Source: Arachnopeziza araneosa (Eukaryota; Ascomycota; Leotiomycetes; Helotiales; Arachnopezizaceae). Taken from it: 64,000 bases of DNA. The DNA lies in contig QYAI01000122.1 of NCBI GenBank assembly GCA_003988855.1, positions 90,403 through 154,402 on the forward strand. Direction: 5' to 3'. The position numbers and the translations under genes were made by a program. Shown one piece after another: positions 32,856-44,810 of this stretch. Each line of letters starts with the position of its first letter. Within the stretch, counting starts at the first letter, position 1. Under the pieces are notes generated by a model. The model was not told the origin of the DNA and made no database searches. It saw nothing but the letters and a program-made list of their open reading frames with translations.

Positions 32856-34402
32856 TTATTCCTTGAAGGGGAGCCTCGGGATCATAGATATGATAGCACT
32901 CGGGTCGCCATCTTCAATCTGTATATGGAAATCGACTGTTTTGTGTATATGTCCCAATTCGGCATCGACGTTGTCTAATTCCATATCGCTTTGATTCGGT
33001 TTGTTTATGATTTCTCTCTGGCTCGCGCTGTAGGGGGTTAGCGCCGCATGAGTGTATGAGATGGAGAACTGGATAGGATGAACACTTACTAGTCGAAGTC
33101 ATCTATCCCCCTGCCACTCGATGCATATGCATTTTTGCGTGAGTTCGATCCACCAATGGTTGGCATCTCAGATTTATCCATTTTCCCACCATTGTTTGTC
33201 CTGCCGTAACTGTCAAGTACACTGCGGAGGCCGAGTCTGTATGAGAGAAGGCGGAGTTGAGGTTGTAAAGCTGGGAAGGATGCCACCCAGAGACCTGTAT
33301 GACCTTCCAAGTCGGTCCATGGTCCGAGTGTAGACGTTGAGTATGTACTGAGGTGAAAGTGAATTAGCCGTTGAGGTTTGATTTGACAAGTATGTGCAAT
33401 GCAAACAACTTACGGGTCGGATAAGGATAAGAGTGTACTGAGAAGATACATTCGCACAATACCGGTTATCACAGCGAATAATCCCACGGAGAAGACAAGA
33501 ATAGCTTGGATCTTTTTTGTGGAATTCGTTATTTTGGTGCTGATAATCCAGATTGGCAAGAGGAAAAGGGCAAGATCTACAAATATTCCAATGGCTTGCG
33601 CGATGAACAAATCTTGAGCTGGTACACATTTGAGACCAGGTGTCTGAGGAAGTTTCCAAATGTCTCTGTTTGTCATTATCAGCATCATGGTCTACGAAGA
33701 ATGCACCAATCATCTTACGTGATAGATTTGCATTCTTTCAATCGGTAGAAAAAGCATGCAAGAGTTTGAGCAATGATAATAAACCCAATTGTGTACACTC
33801 CACTCGTAAATATTGGTGACCTCACTTTTAACCATTAATACTTGCCAAGTTAGCCATAGAATGAGCCGCCGTTGGACTCACAATCTTTCATAAGTCTTGG
33901 TAGAAAAACGACAATGGATAATCTTATAAGACCAGTAGCAATAAAGAAGATTAATGTGTTATTCACCAGACCCTGTTTCTCAACCTTCAGTACATTGAAC
34001 TCAATGATTGAGGAAGGTTTCTTACCACCCAGAACTGTGGAAGAATTTGCAAGGGAACGTACTCAACATGAGCACCACTGCCATAATTGACGGCTTGGAA
34101 AGTTAGCCATGGTGTCAACAGCCAAATACCCAAAATCCCTTACATCGAATGTCAAATGCGGATTGTGTGACGACCAATACCTGTACCAATCAGCTCAAGA
34201 CCAGAAGTTAACAAGAACACCCTACATATCCCATAGAAGCTAAGACATCGTCAAGTCCAAAAGTCTTAGAAATAAACCCTCGAGCATAAAGCTGGGCAGC
34301 AGCAATCACTGTCGTGAATGCGATCAGTGCTGCATTAAGATCACGAACTTTATAACCTTTGTAACCGGGAGATTCCCAGTAAGGAAGTGTAGAGTTCAAC
34401 AT
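32856..34402 (-). CDS. Fungal rhodopsin-domain (PTH11-like) integral membrane protein
   Basis: Eight exons on the minus strand: 34402-34226, 34180-34144 (37 nt), 34093-34026, 33972-33882, 33824-33719, 33665-33414, 33347-33090 and 33027-32856; phases join to 386 residues, typical for the family. Seven membrane segments can be traced, from DLNAALIAFTTVIAAAQLYA to LQAILVFSVG-like and SFPALQPQLR at the end of helix 7. The pre-helix-3 region and DIWKLPQTPGLKC with its extracellular cysteine fit the family. The cytoplasmic tail is hydrophilic (SYGRTNNGGKM). Related proteins are abundant in plant-associated fungi and are considered receptor-like, but most have no known ligand. Read without splicing it looks broken; with these introns it is intact. 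The 3' AG chosen for exon 4 (ACAG) is preferred over an earlier AAG by protein fit. Confidence 0.78.
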
Positions 34403-36142
34403 AATCGCGGCCGTTACATAGCAACATGGATTCGAATTATTACACGCGGAGCATTCTCCACGCGATCGCAAGAGGGAACTGGTTCGGATTTATCTTGCCT
34501 GTCACTATACTCGGGAGAAGCCTCAGAATCGGCTCCCTTCTGCCTGGACCGAGACAGGGTCACGTCGAGTTGTTGAAACATAGTGTGGCAAGAGGGTTCA
34601 GAAAAGCCTCCTTCGGAATCGCCATCTATGCCGGCGGATCATACGATATAAACTTCGGGAGCACATTAGAGTGTTTTGGCAACATAAGGTTTTCGCGTTT
34701 TTCCGAATAAGGTCTTCGATTCGAAATGCCATTAGGCATCAGTTTGTGCTTACCAGCAATAGTTCTTTTTAGAATGCGAGATCAAGCCCATCAGTGTTAC
34801 TCTTCCGTGTTGCTGAGACTTCCCAGTTTAATTCACGACGGCGTCAAGGCCAAACATCCAGCTCGAGAATGCTGCATTTGATGTTACAAAGAGCCACTAT
34901 TTGCTCTTTATCTTCTATACTATATTTCTTCGAACAAAGTTGTCGATCATCATTCCGTGCAGCTTATTTTCGACTAACGTTCTTAAGAGGCTTAACGAAT
35001 TGACGGGCGCAGCATTCTGAACGTCGCCAGCAGCTCATATTAGTTCCATCGGCCCGTCTCTCGGCCGCTAAGAGAGCGCCATCTAGCCGGCATTCTAGAA
35101 ATAGGTTTCGGAAAGGCTCTCGTGTGGTGTTGCAGCGTGGTGCATGAAATATGCAGCGGCATCCGAGCCCCAACAACCAAAGTCTCGGGTAGGTAGGGGA
35201 TCGCCATCGGTAGGTCTGCCAGGTACGCGAGAAGGATTCCAAGAACTTCCGGCTGTGATTTTGCACTAGGCGAGTTGAGCCGAAATGTCTGGGGCTAGAG
35301 AACTATTGATGCACCATAACTAATTCAAGGCACATTGGGAATGTTCCAGTCGAAAGTCCCCAAACTTCAGCGAGTTAGCAGTTGGAGTGCATTTAGTATT
35401 TTATTAAAAGAAAGGTCTTATTACTAAGTTTCTAGCAATTCGAGGCTAATTGCATTATTCTATACCCTCGAACAAGTTGCTCGTTAAAAACGATCAAGGG
35501 TCTTGTAAACAAGAGCTATTGTCCTTTCTGAAATTTGCGTTGCTAGTCTCTCTGATCTGCGTTCTCTATAAGTTTATTCGCTAAGTTAAAGAGAAACTAT
35601 CGTTCTTTCGTGTCTCTACGTTTGTTGCATTTTGCACTTTGAAAATCAGTTGCTCTGATTTTCACAAGGATTTTGTTTTCTACTAAATTTATCCTTTCGT
35701 CTCTCTATTTTTCGTTGCACTTCGTACGAAAGTCTTTTTTTCAAACGATATTTGGTGGAAAGAAGCAACAAATGAATGCAACCCCAAGTGCTGTTCAGCT
35801 GTCCTCGAGGCGTACGTGAAATGGTAGTCAGGGTGTAGAGTGCTGACGATATCTTTGCGTAGGATTTTACCCCTCGGTACTATACATTCATTGCAGCCCC
35901 ACATTCCATGGCGGTCAGATTGAGAAGGCTCGGGACGGGAACAAATGGCGTTCTCAGATGCAGCAGTGTAGGATGGGATACTTCTGCATCATGTCAGATC
36001 TTATGACAAGGCTTGTAAGCTTCAAAATGTCTTAAAAGCTTCTTCATTCGCGACAAGCTTTAGTTGGCAACTCAGTCCTTCACTTCTTGGACAGCGAAAG
36101 TCATTGAGCCGAATTATGACTGCGATACAATAAAAGTTCAAC
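34403..36142. other. 1.7 kb without a gene; possible mobile-element remains
   Basis: Only short chance frames are seen. Bases 35330-35760 are T-rich with recurring TCTCTCTA/CTTTCGT-type words and a perfect 10-bp hairpin (listed separately), which suggests decayed repeat DNA. The last 150 bp must contain the promoter of the GMC gene. Confidence 0.4.
35640..35664. repeat. Perfect 10-bp inverted repeat with 5-nt loop
   Basis: TGAAAATCAG at 35640-35649 is followed by TTGCT and the exact reverse complement CTGATTTTCA at 35655-35664. It lies in gene-free T-rich DNA, so it may be a chance hairpin or part of a repeat element. Confidence 0.7.
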
Positions 36143-38072
36143 ATGCTCGCTCAAATCCTGCTTCTGTTGAGCGCCGCGAAGTTGGTCCACTCTTCTCCAA
36201 AAGATCGCCTTGCATCCAGTGCCTTTGGAATTCCAGGGAAGGCTTCATACGACTATGTTGGTATGTTCCATTTCCCTCAATAAAACGGAGTTTCTAGCTA
36301 AACTTTCTCAGTCATTGGGGGCGGAACAGCCGGTTTGGCCGTAGCATCTCGTCTTGCAGAAAATTATTCTGTAGCCGTGATCGAAGCTGGAGGTCTCTAC
36401 GAAATCGAAAATGGCAATCAGAGTGTCGTCCCATATTATGCTTTAACTATGGCGGTTCTAGGAACCTCGCTGACCTATCCAAGGCAACCGCTTGTGGACT
36501 GGGATTTAGTATCTGTGCCTCAAACGGGAGCCGCAAATCGTCAGGTTCATTTCGCTCAAGGGAAGACGTTGGGTGGTTCATCTGCTCTAAATAGCATGGC
36601 TTATCACCGTGGTACAATTGGATCTTATCAACACTGGGCTGATATTGCTGGAGATGAAAGCTATACCTGGCCCAAAGTGCTTCCATATTTTAAGAAATCG
36701 GCGACTCTTACGCCTCCTAATACCCAGAAACGCAATGTTCAGAACGCTACTGTACTTTGGGATTCCTCTGCCTTTGACAACTCGCTCCACGGACCCGTTC
36801 AAGTATCATGGGGAAACTGGGTTGATATTACGGGGACATGGCTTGCTCTGGCATTGAATTCAATAGGATTACCTATTAGTCCGCTTGGTCTTAGTAGTGG
36901 TGTTCTGGCCCCCTATTCAGGTTGGGTGACGCTTGAAGTCAACCCAGAAGACGCCACTCGTTCGTCATCTCAGTCTAGTTATTTACATCAGGCGCTTGAG
37001 ACTACCGATATTACGGTTTACATGCACACTCAAGCGAAGCGGATTCTGTTTGATGGAAATAAGACTGCAACTGGTGTCGTCGTCTCAACCCAGGGATTCG
37101 ATTATACAATATCAGCTAATAAGGAAGTTATTTTATCTGCTGGCGTGTTTCATTCTCCCCAATTGCTTATGGTCTCTGGTATGTTCTCATCTCATCTCCC
37201 GACTCTCTAATTTAAAATATTTCCTGACCAGACTAGGAATTGGACCAGCAGGAATACTCAACCCTCTTGGAATCCCTGTGATATCCGACCTTCCAGGTGT
37301 CGGACAAAATCTCTGGGACCAAATCTCCTTCGACGTTCTCAGCGGCGTAAGCACACCAAATACAGCCGGGCTTGTCTCCGATCCCACCAAACAGTCTCAA
37401 ATCCTCCAAGAGTATCTCGAAGATGCATCTGGCCCATACAGCTCCAGTGGTGGGTTCATCGCATTCGAGAAAATTCCCTCGCAATATCGAAACTTCACGA
37501 ATAGGACTGAGTCTCTGCTTGCCACACTTCCATCAGACTGGCCCGAGATCGAGTATATCGCCATATCAATCCCCGGAGGAACTCCTGGTAGCACGATTGG
37601 AGCCATCAGCGCCACGATCGAAGCACCATTTTCTCGCGGTAATGTCACAATCACGAGTGTTGATGTCAAGGATCCACCTGTCATCGATATGGCATGGTTA
37701 ACCGACCCTGCTGATTGTGAACTTGCGATTGCGGCTTTCAAGCGCTGTCGACAAGCCTTGGCCAGCCCCGAAATCGCAAGTATCAAGGTTGGCCCAGAGA
37801 TTGCTCCTGGATCGGATGTCGTCTCGGATGAAGATATTTTGAGCTGGGTTCGAGAGAATGTCGGGACAATCTGGCATCCTAGTTCTACTAACTCTATGGG
37901 AAAGGAAGGGGATCCGAATGCGGTTGTTGACTCGAAAGCGAGAGTGTTTGGTGTGCAGGGGTTAAGGGTTGTTGATATTTCATCTATTCCGATTAGTATC
38001 CCAGGTCATCCATCCAGTTCGGTTTACATGTTTGCTGAAAAGATTGCGGATGATATCAAGAGTGGAAGATAA
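36143..38072 (+). CDS. Secreted GMC oxidoreductase (AA3-like, FAD-dependent)
   Basis: Three exons: 36143-36260, 36312-37178 and 37237-38072, giving 606 residues. The N-terminus MLAQILLLLSAAKLVHS looks like a signal peptide. The FAD dinucleotide fold is VIGGGTAGLAVASRLAE (about residue 40), followed by the GMC signature 1 region GKTLGGSSALNSMAYHRG, and later GVFHSPQLLMVSGIGP (signature 2). The C-terminal catalytic part has TIWHPSSTNSMGK with the usual active-site His, and IPGHPSSSVYMFAEKIADDI with the second His. Such enzymes oxidise alcohols or sugars with O2, making H2O2, in wood or plant cell-wall attack or secondary metabolism; the substrate cannot be read here. The gene is intact although it sits among broken genes. 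Confidence 0.9.
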
Positions 38073-38367
38073 CACTCTTGCATAAACTTCTCTGGAACTT
38101 TAAGAAAGGTCTTTTTGAATGTAAGGCCAAGCTAGATTCAATTTAAAGGCTAGAAATCGTGGATTCAGTCGCTGCATCGTAGCAAATCCGTTCAACTGGC
38201 TAAAGACTTCTTAGGGGCTGATATAGAGGTAATTCAACAGTGCGCAAATTGGCTCAGTCATCTAGTTTGACGGAAAAGCGTTCCACCAATAGCTCCAATC
38301 TCCTTCGCTCGTTGCATATCCTTTTTATCTACTGCTTTCTTTGTCTCTCTCGTATTCAGACACATAA

Positions 38368-39023
38368 TCATGCCGAGCCATTATCATCCCCAGCAACGAC
38401 TTGATCAGAGCTAGAGTTCGCTACTTCCAAAGAGGAATCTGAAGAATCTGGGAGGAAAACGGGATCCTTGAAAGCTTCCAATAAATTACGGACGGTATCA
38501 ATAAGTCTCTTCTAGGCCAGAGTCAGCGATTCCAACAAGAAATATTTGATTGAGACCTACATCGAACTCTTCACGGATTTCATTACATAGTCTTTGCTCT
38601 TTTCGGCGAGCAAACTCCTTCTCTTCGGCCGTAGAGATCGTCCTTGGGTTTTTGGGAATGGAGCCGATGTTTCTCGCGAACCAAGACCTTTCTTGGTCAT
38701 TTCTCCCTATGAGATATGTTAGAATGCCAAGATAACCTAGGAAATAGCATACAAAAGCTGTTGAAAACGTGGAAGTCCGTCATGTGGTTCCTCAGGGACT
38801 GTAGGAACTCCGTGTCTTTCTGGGTGTGTGGCTTGCTAAGGATAGGAAGGTCTCGAGGGTTTTTTGCTGAATAGTCGCGCATCTTATCGATCATTTCTCT
38901 CGAGACGGGCTGCCCTGCAAGGTTCGGAGGAAAGTCCCTGGGGTGAGTGCGGCCGTAGGCTACAATCTTTTCCTTCTGGCAATTGTATTGCCAGTACAAA
39001 AGAGGTTCTTCAAAGGGAACCAT
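38368..39023 (-). CDS. Hypothetical protein of 186 residues
   Basis: Three exons on the minus strand: 39023-38753, 38706-38561 and 38511-38368; the phases join. The start is MVPFEEPLLYWQ. The protein is hydrophilic, helical in its middle (EEKEFARRKEQRLCNEIREE) and ends in a serine/aspartate-rich tail (PDSSDSSLEVANSSSDQ). There is no signal peptide, membrane segment or motif I know. It is convergent with the GMC gene, with 295 bp between the two stops. Good splice sites and clean phases support a real gene, but its function is unknown. Confidence 0.6.
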
Positions 39024-39240
39024 TATTACCGCAGGAGTAGTGGTGATGGTGATGTCGGTGTTTTTAGAGATTTTTTCAGGCCGGAGACATTGGCGGGAAA
39101 TAGATTCACTCCCCTTCTCTTCTCTCCCATATAAGATTAGATAAGCGAGTTCATCCCATCGACAACTGTGAAGACTAGGAAGGAAGGAGCGGTGAGGGGT
39201 GTGTTTATAAGGAATTCTCGTGCAATTCTCTCTTGAAAGA

Positions 39241-39282
39241 ATCAACATCCTTTTACCCACCCATCAATATAACTTCTTTTTC
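39241..39282 (+). repeat. Copy 2 of the short dispersed repeat
   Basis: Matches 26021-26063. It is directly followed by a hairpin-forming stretch, GTGGCCTAGTGGGAAGCCAC at about 39299-39318, whose TGGCCTAGTGGG resembles a Pol III A box. Confidence 0.65.
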
Positions 39283-39289
39283 TACAACC

Positions 39290-39466
39290 ACCCGCCGGGT
39301 GGCCTAGTGGGAAGCCACTGCGAATAAAAACCCAACCCCCTAGCGGGCTTGGATTCTGTATAGCGTGGCTACTGCCCCCGCCTGGAGCGGACGGACCCCC
39401 AAATCCGTCGCTGGCCACCGCCCCGCCTATAGTAGCTGGACTCCCAAATCCGTAGCTAGCCAATCC
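39290..39466. repeat. Possible tRNA-derived element with a 46-bp tandem repeat
   Basis: An A-box-like word and 5-bp stem hairpin (39299-39318) are followed about 35 bp later by GCTTGGATTCT, which only loosely fits a B box. Two tandem units come next, about 39374-39417 and 39420-39462, sharing CCCAAATCCGT and GCT-GCCA ends. It looks like a SINE-type relic, but no full tRNA fold can be drawn. Confidence 0.35.
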
Positions 39467-39596
39467 TCTGTCATCTTCCTTTTTTTGCGGCTCTCACTGA
39501 TGTGTTCTGATCTTCTTTGAATGGGGTTTTAGTATTTTAAGGGCCTTCAAAGATATCATTCAGCCACATGCATTGTGTCAACAACAGCAAAACACA

Positions 39597-40124
39597 ATGG
39601 CTCCATTAACTTCAGAAAGCTCTGGAAATAATATCATAAGAGGCAAGAAGAGCAAAATTAATTCAAAGAAATTGGGAAAGTGCTGATGAAAGCAATATAG
39701 CTGCCACACAAATATCCCCAGCACCCTCACCTTCCACTTCTCTACGAGCACCAAGTAAGGCTGACCAAAGATCTTGGTATTTCAGATACTCATAGATAGA
39801 CTAGTCCAGGAGAGTCTACCCACCAAATACACCCCCCTAATAGAGGAAAGAGGAAACATTCCTGGCCTACCCAGTTACGACCCTGACCAGCCAATCCCTA
39901 CCACGGAGCATGATGACCTATTCAGTGGAGAGGAACATATCCGTCAAGACCGCGAAACTTCTCCTAGTTCCTCTCCAAAGCACGACTATAGTCACGATCG
40001 CCCTGATTCGTCTTCTCCACCAAGAAATCCTCATCGTCGGGATCGTGAGGCCTCGACGTCTCCTCCAAACAGTTGCGGTGAGGGTCTAACTCCAGGAAAC
40101 AACGAGGATAGGACTACAATTTGA
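39597..40124 (+). pseudogene. Uncertain, hydrophilic coding remnant
   Basis: A frame from ATG 39597 (MAPLTSESSGNN) stops after 29 residues. Two other frames carry protein-like sequence: NWESADESNIAATQISPAP at about 39670-39725 and, from about 39786, ILIDRLVQESLPTKYTPLIE to SPPRNPHRRDREAS, ending at 40124. No splice pattern joins them well. It may be a decayed gene or an unusual gene whose introns I missed. Confidence 0.3.
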
Positions 40125-40799
40125 TGGGTGTTCGAATGGTAAAGTGGTAGGAGTTAGGGTTTTGATACATGGCGCCGGAATCAATATCTCATTGAACATT
40201 ACATTGGGATGACACTCTTTCTTTCTTTCCTGAGCAGTCTCGGAAGTGCAACTTTCTGAGTCATTTAGAAAGGATTCTTATAGCAGCCAAAAGTGGCCGG
40301 ATGGTACGTATAATGATTATTGTAGATCAAATAAATGTGTCTATTTCGGTTTCACAGTGATACATTTTGAAGTATTCCACCTCTGTCGTTTGACCAGCAG
40401 CTAACCTTTCTTGTATAAAATTCCTATTTAATCTCTGTTCTTATGTTTTGATGTAGCCATACTCGGTAACAATACTACTTAGGATGCTGCAAACAATGGA
40501 AAGCAGTTTCGAGCCTTTGGCAGTCAAGACACAGAGCAGCATCTGAGTACTACCAGAAGAAGCAAATTGAAGATCAAAGGAAACAAAGGACACCCAACAA
40601 AGTCGTGCCGTCGATTGAAAATTACTAAATTACACATTATTCTGGCCACTTTAAGGTAAAATCTTGGACAAATTTTTCTGAAAATACCCCAAGAATCATT
40701 TAACGTGTTGAGAAAACTTATTATTATTATATAGTTCGTAAATTCATACAAGAAGTTAAAAGAATTTCAAAGTATTTTACTAATCCAAGAGAGTGTTGA
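40125..40799. other. Intergenic, nothing recognised
   Basis: About 670 bp, AT-rich towards the right; no gene or repeat supported. Confidence 0.45.
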
Positions 40800-41696
40800 C
40801 TAGTCACCACCAAAATCACCACCAAAACTTATCCCACCGCTATCACCACCCATTACGCCCCCACCTCCTCCACCCATACAACTAGTCAAGCACACGAGGA
40901 AGCTACACATGGTAGCCGCTAGCCCAAAAGACACGACGCACACTTTGCCAGTTATGATGCACGTCTGGCCAGCGCAGTGTTTCGCCTGCTTCATCTGCTT
41001 TGCACGACGTTCCTTCTTCCGCTCTTCTTCCGACATCTCCGCAAAATCCATTTCTTTGGTCAGCCCAGGCTGAACAGTGATCATTTCCTGAAATTGTGGA
41101 GGGATAGGGCCTTTCTCGCCCATGTGATCTGAAAAGTCTCTTACTTGGGACTGCAGAGGTATCTGGGGCTGCGGGTAGCTTTGGTGATGTACCATGGCCG
41201 GTTGTGAAGGGTGATGGTTTGGGTTGGGCATTGTATTTACATGTTGCATATGATGCCCATTCTGGCTTGGATTGGCGGTGGGTTCATTCACAGTTATTTG
41301 AGTATGCGGGTGCTGTTGAGGAGGCTCTTGGCTTGATGGAGGGGGCGATGTAGAAGGGGTGGTATATTGGCCAGTCAATCCTGCATGACTTGTAGGACTA
41401 TGCTGCTGACCGTAGTATAGATATAATGGAGAATGTGGGGTTGGAGTGGCATTGTACTGCCCGACGGGGCCTGAATTGATGATGGAACCTGGCGGTTGGC
41501 CCTTTGGTGATTGATATGAAAGAGGGGCAGGCGTTAGAGGGGCAATGTGTTGCCCAGCGAGTCCTCCAGTCGAGCTGGGAACATGTTGTTGTTGTGCTGG
41601 TATGGCGGCCGGGGAAATTTGAGGTGATTTTGAGGGATTGGCGGGATTAGGATTCGTAGAGGGCGTTGTTGCCGGCCCTGAGGCTCGCAGAGGCAT
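40800..41696 (-). CDS. Pro/Gln/Ser-rich protein with C-terminal cysteine-rich hydrophobic segment
   Basis: Single open frame of 298 residues from the ATG at 41696-41694 (MPLRASGPATTPSTN). Residues 1-200 are disordered and rich in Pro, Gln, Ser, Thr and His, with repeated GLAGQH/GPVGQYNATP/GLTGQYTTPS units spaced about 33-35 residues apart. A charged helix follows (MSEEERKKERRAKQMKQAKH), then a single membrane-like stretch with five Cys (CVVSFGLAATMCSFLVC), and a Gly-only type tail (MGGGGGGVMGGDSGG). It could be a tail-anchored or palmitoylated membrane protein. I know no family; the ordered composition and lack of stops argue that it is a real gene. Confidence 0.55.
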   Translation of the reverse strand: MPLRASGPATTPSTNPNPANPSKSPQISPAAIPAQQQHVPSSTGGLAGQHIAPLTPAPLSYQSPKGQPPGSIINSGPVGQYNATPTPHSPLYLYYGQQHSPTSHAGLTGQYTTPSTSPPPSSQEPPQQHPHTQITVNEPTANPSQNGHHMQHVNTMPNPNHHPSQPAMVHHQSYPQPQIPLQSQVRDFSDHMGEKGPIPPQFQEMITVQPGLTKEMDFAEMSEEERKKERRAKQMKQAKHCAGQTCIITGKVCVVSFGLAATMCSFLVCLTSCMGGGGGGVMGGDSGGISFGGDFGGD

Positions 41697-43379
41697 CTTG
41701 AAGCGATTCAAGGATCGTCGAGGTTAGTTGTGTTCAATTTTCTTCTGCGCAAATTGTGCAAGATGAAAGGAGATGCGGTGCTAAATCTAATATGACAGGT
41801 CAGCAAGGAAATCATGCTCAGAATCTGATAAAGAGTGTACCAATGATTAGCAACTCTGTCGAAAAATGAAGGTCAAGAAACTCGGTACAACAACCAGTGC
41901 AATAGGTATGATCCTTCGCATTGACGCATCCACTCATAGCTTTCGCTGGGTACTTGTACCTGATAGAAGCTGTCTTTCTGATACATGGCGGTCCGCCATA
42001 ATTGGTTTTCTCCTTGGCAAGGGTGGTGGCATTGCCATCTCCTGAAGTCTTTCCATTTTCAATCTGAAGGCTTGCTATCTAATACTGTAGCATTGATGGA
42101 GAGCCTTACGGGCGCTTTGGTCCTCCTTCGGCTGACTTACACATCTGTGCCATTCTCGTGCAATGGAAATCTCCACAAGTGATGTTGAGCCATATGAGCA
42201 TCTCCCTATGAAGGAGAGGTTTGCATTGCTGCTCTTCAGACAATGTTTGTCTAGGAATCACGCCATGGCGCAACATATATGCAAGTATTCGGAGATATAA
42301 GCGCCGCATGTCAAGAAAAAGTAACAGGCAATTTAACATGCGTCAAGCCACATCTTTAAAATGGGCGCTTGGCACGGTTACCTCCTTGCTGCACGTATAT
42401 GCGCAGGTCCCTTAGATGCTCCTAATGCTTTTTATAAAATAATGATTGATCGTCAATCGAAACTAGAGACTAACAGAACCGTAAAATCGCTCCGATACCA
42501 ACGAAAATATGGCTCTTACCTATAAAGCAAAGCAAACCTAGAAAACGAGAATAAAATTAATGAAGCTCCTCACGCTACCCTAGATGATAGAAATATGAAT
42601 GATTCGGCCGAAATATCTTGCCTAACTTCTTGTAAACATGATTTTTGATGCCATCAACTAGTCTTGATGATTCGTAGATCTTTATAATGTAAGAAGAGAG
42701 GCATTTCTATTATTCGAGCGGCTGTCCACCGTAGAAAGAAGAAGATAACATGATAATGTCTAATTCGGTACTATGGAATTGATAGTGATGGTGGGCAAAA
42801 CCAAAGATATTTAGAAGTGAATGAAAGTATAGATAAGGTAAGGAAAGAGAGAAGAAATTAAGCCACGTGTCAGGTCTTCTGTTGACTTCCACAGATTCAG
42901 TTTCAAAAACTCACCAACAACAATAACACGAATATAATGGTGCCAGAGGAATTCACACGTGATTAAATCACTTTCTTCGCTAAAGAACAAATTGAGATAG
43001 TAGCGGCGATTGCTGATGCATGATTTGGCCTTATCCAGGCAAATCAATGTACAACTTCTTCCTCTCCTCGGGATAAAGACGGCAGTCACCAACAACCACA
43101 CCCCTCCGCTGTAGAAATCGAAACTGAAAAGGCTGGCCACGTCCGAGGAACTCATATACAAGAATCTAAACTCACACCTCATCTTAGAAAGCAATCAAGA
43201 AGGAATCATTTTCCTGTTAGAGTAGAAAAACACTTATGGTGTCTTTCTTTGATGAATGAATTTATCTTGTGCAATCAAAGGAACGATACTCATAGCCGTA
43301 AATGGTACATTTTGGTGGAAAATCTATTGCTTCGAGAAAATATTGTTTAGAATTAGGGAGCCCATTTTCTTATCGGAGG
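41697..43379. other. 1.7 kb without a supported gene
   Basis: Short frames on both strands only. The right-hand part leads into the decayed NLR fragment. Nothing else is supported. Confidence 0.4.
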
Positions 43380-44810
43380 ATTCTTCAGTCTTGCAGCCCT
43401 CTATCTTTCTGGTAATTTCAGCTGCCACGCTGCCGCTTCTGATCCCCTGGCGGAGAAGAACTTTAATTATTACTGCTCCCAATCGCTTGTCGTTTTATCA
43501 TAGTCAATTTCCGTTCGAGCTCCTCCAACAAATTTCTTGCCTCAGGTGGGAATTTGGGAGTCGAGAACAATTTGATAATCTCTATCGCCGGAAGGGACTT
43601 CTCTTAATTTAGAATTTGAACAGTCCTTTCCGGACTCGCTCCCCACTAAGCTAATACTATCATAATCTTAACGTATTCCAAGGGGAGACGATGGTTGAAT
43701 ATGGTACCAGTGTTCCACACGACGATTAGGGCACGGCCCCAGGCGAAATACAGCCTGTGCCTTTGGCATAGATAGCTTTGTTCGGATCGGCGCCGTGCTA
43801 CAGTAGTACTGTAGCAACTTCACTTCGAAGCGAGGGTAGTTCAGCACCAGAATCCCAATTTTGATCGCTTAATAACTCGAGGAGTAGGTCCGACGCAGTG
43901 GAGCTAGCATTTCGTAGCAGCTTGTGGTCTAGATACCCACTTAATCCATATACTGTGGCAAACTCGAGCATTGGTAAACTTATTAAAGGTCTATCCTCTC
44001 GCCATCCATATGTATAGAGCACCAAGGTTGTCCAAGTATGGTGATCAGAGTTAAATTCAGTGAAACTCATGTGTCTCTTTGTGATCGTCTGCAAGATGGC
44101 TAGAGCCATGACACTTTTAGCGCTATTTCCAACACTAAAAATAAATGAGAAGTAACTAAGAAGAGTTACACGCCATCCAAGGTGAAGGACGGTCGCTTTT
44201 AACATGGAGGCATACGGACTGAAACGAATAGAACTTGTCCCAATATTTCTTCTTCTGGAGGAAATCCCGGACAGTCCTGTGTAAATATTCAACATGTGCG
44301 TTTGGGTTTAGCGGGAGGTGATAGGTATCTGGGACCTCTATAAATCCTGGGCAGCGAACAGCTAACTGCAGTACAATATCTTCGCATCTTTGATTTAGAA
44401 CTTCCTTCTCAGTGAAGTTATGTACGGAGGTGATATCAAGTGTGTCGTCCAAAGCAAAGAGCAACATTAAAACGGTTACCGGCGGGACGACCTGCGTGCC
44501 CTGAACTGTTCCATCCGGGGGCGACTGGGAGGAACCATATCCAGGCGCCTGCGTAGAATCGCGATGTCGTCACGATTTCTAATCCCTTTCAGAAGAGATT
44601 TGGCTACAATTTGGATCTATAAGAAGACACCAGCAGCTTTCGTTCCTACATCTTGGATTAATTGTTTGGCTGCATCAGTTTCCCTCGCTGCCAGCTGCTG
44701 AAATGCTTTGTTCTGTCTAAAATTGCCGCGTACATATTGGTCGATACCTCCTTGAGTGAGATCTTGAAGCTATAGTTTTGGACAATGTTGGTTATCTCAG
44801 ATGACAGTTT
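43380..44810 (-). pseudogene. C-terminal half of a NACHT/ankyrin NLR-like gene, broken
   Basis: On the minus strand the family order can be read from the end of the NACHT domain: PKL-stop-LQDLTQGGIDQYVRGNF (about 44790), KQLIQDVGTKAAGVFL-stop-IQIVAKSLLKGI (about 44650), RRRLDMVPPSR, then NQRCEDIVLQLAVRCPGFIEV and VEYLHRTVRDFLQ (about 44400-44270), later LLELLSDQNWDSGAELPSL and HGADPNKAIY, the start of an ankyrin-like part, with stops. The TAG codons replace Gln and Trp, as in RIP. The N-terminal half of NACHT with Walker A is absent here; a fragment with exactly that missing part lies at 52320-51540 on the same strand. Confidence 0.72.

Noticed and set aside
32856..34402. Rhodopsin-domain gene as a pseudogene
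   Set aside because: Unspliced it shows stops and frame changes, but eight exons with normal splice sites join in phase to 386 residues with all seven membrane segments.
39290..39360. tRNA gene
   Set aside because: An A-box-like word and a hairpin are present, but no acceptor stem, anticodon arm or good B box can be drawn.
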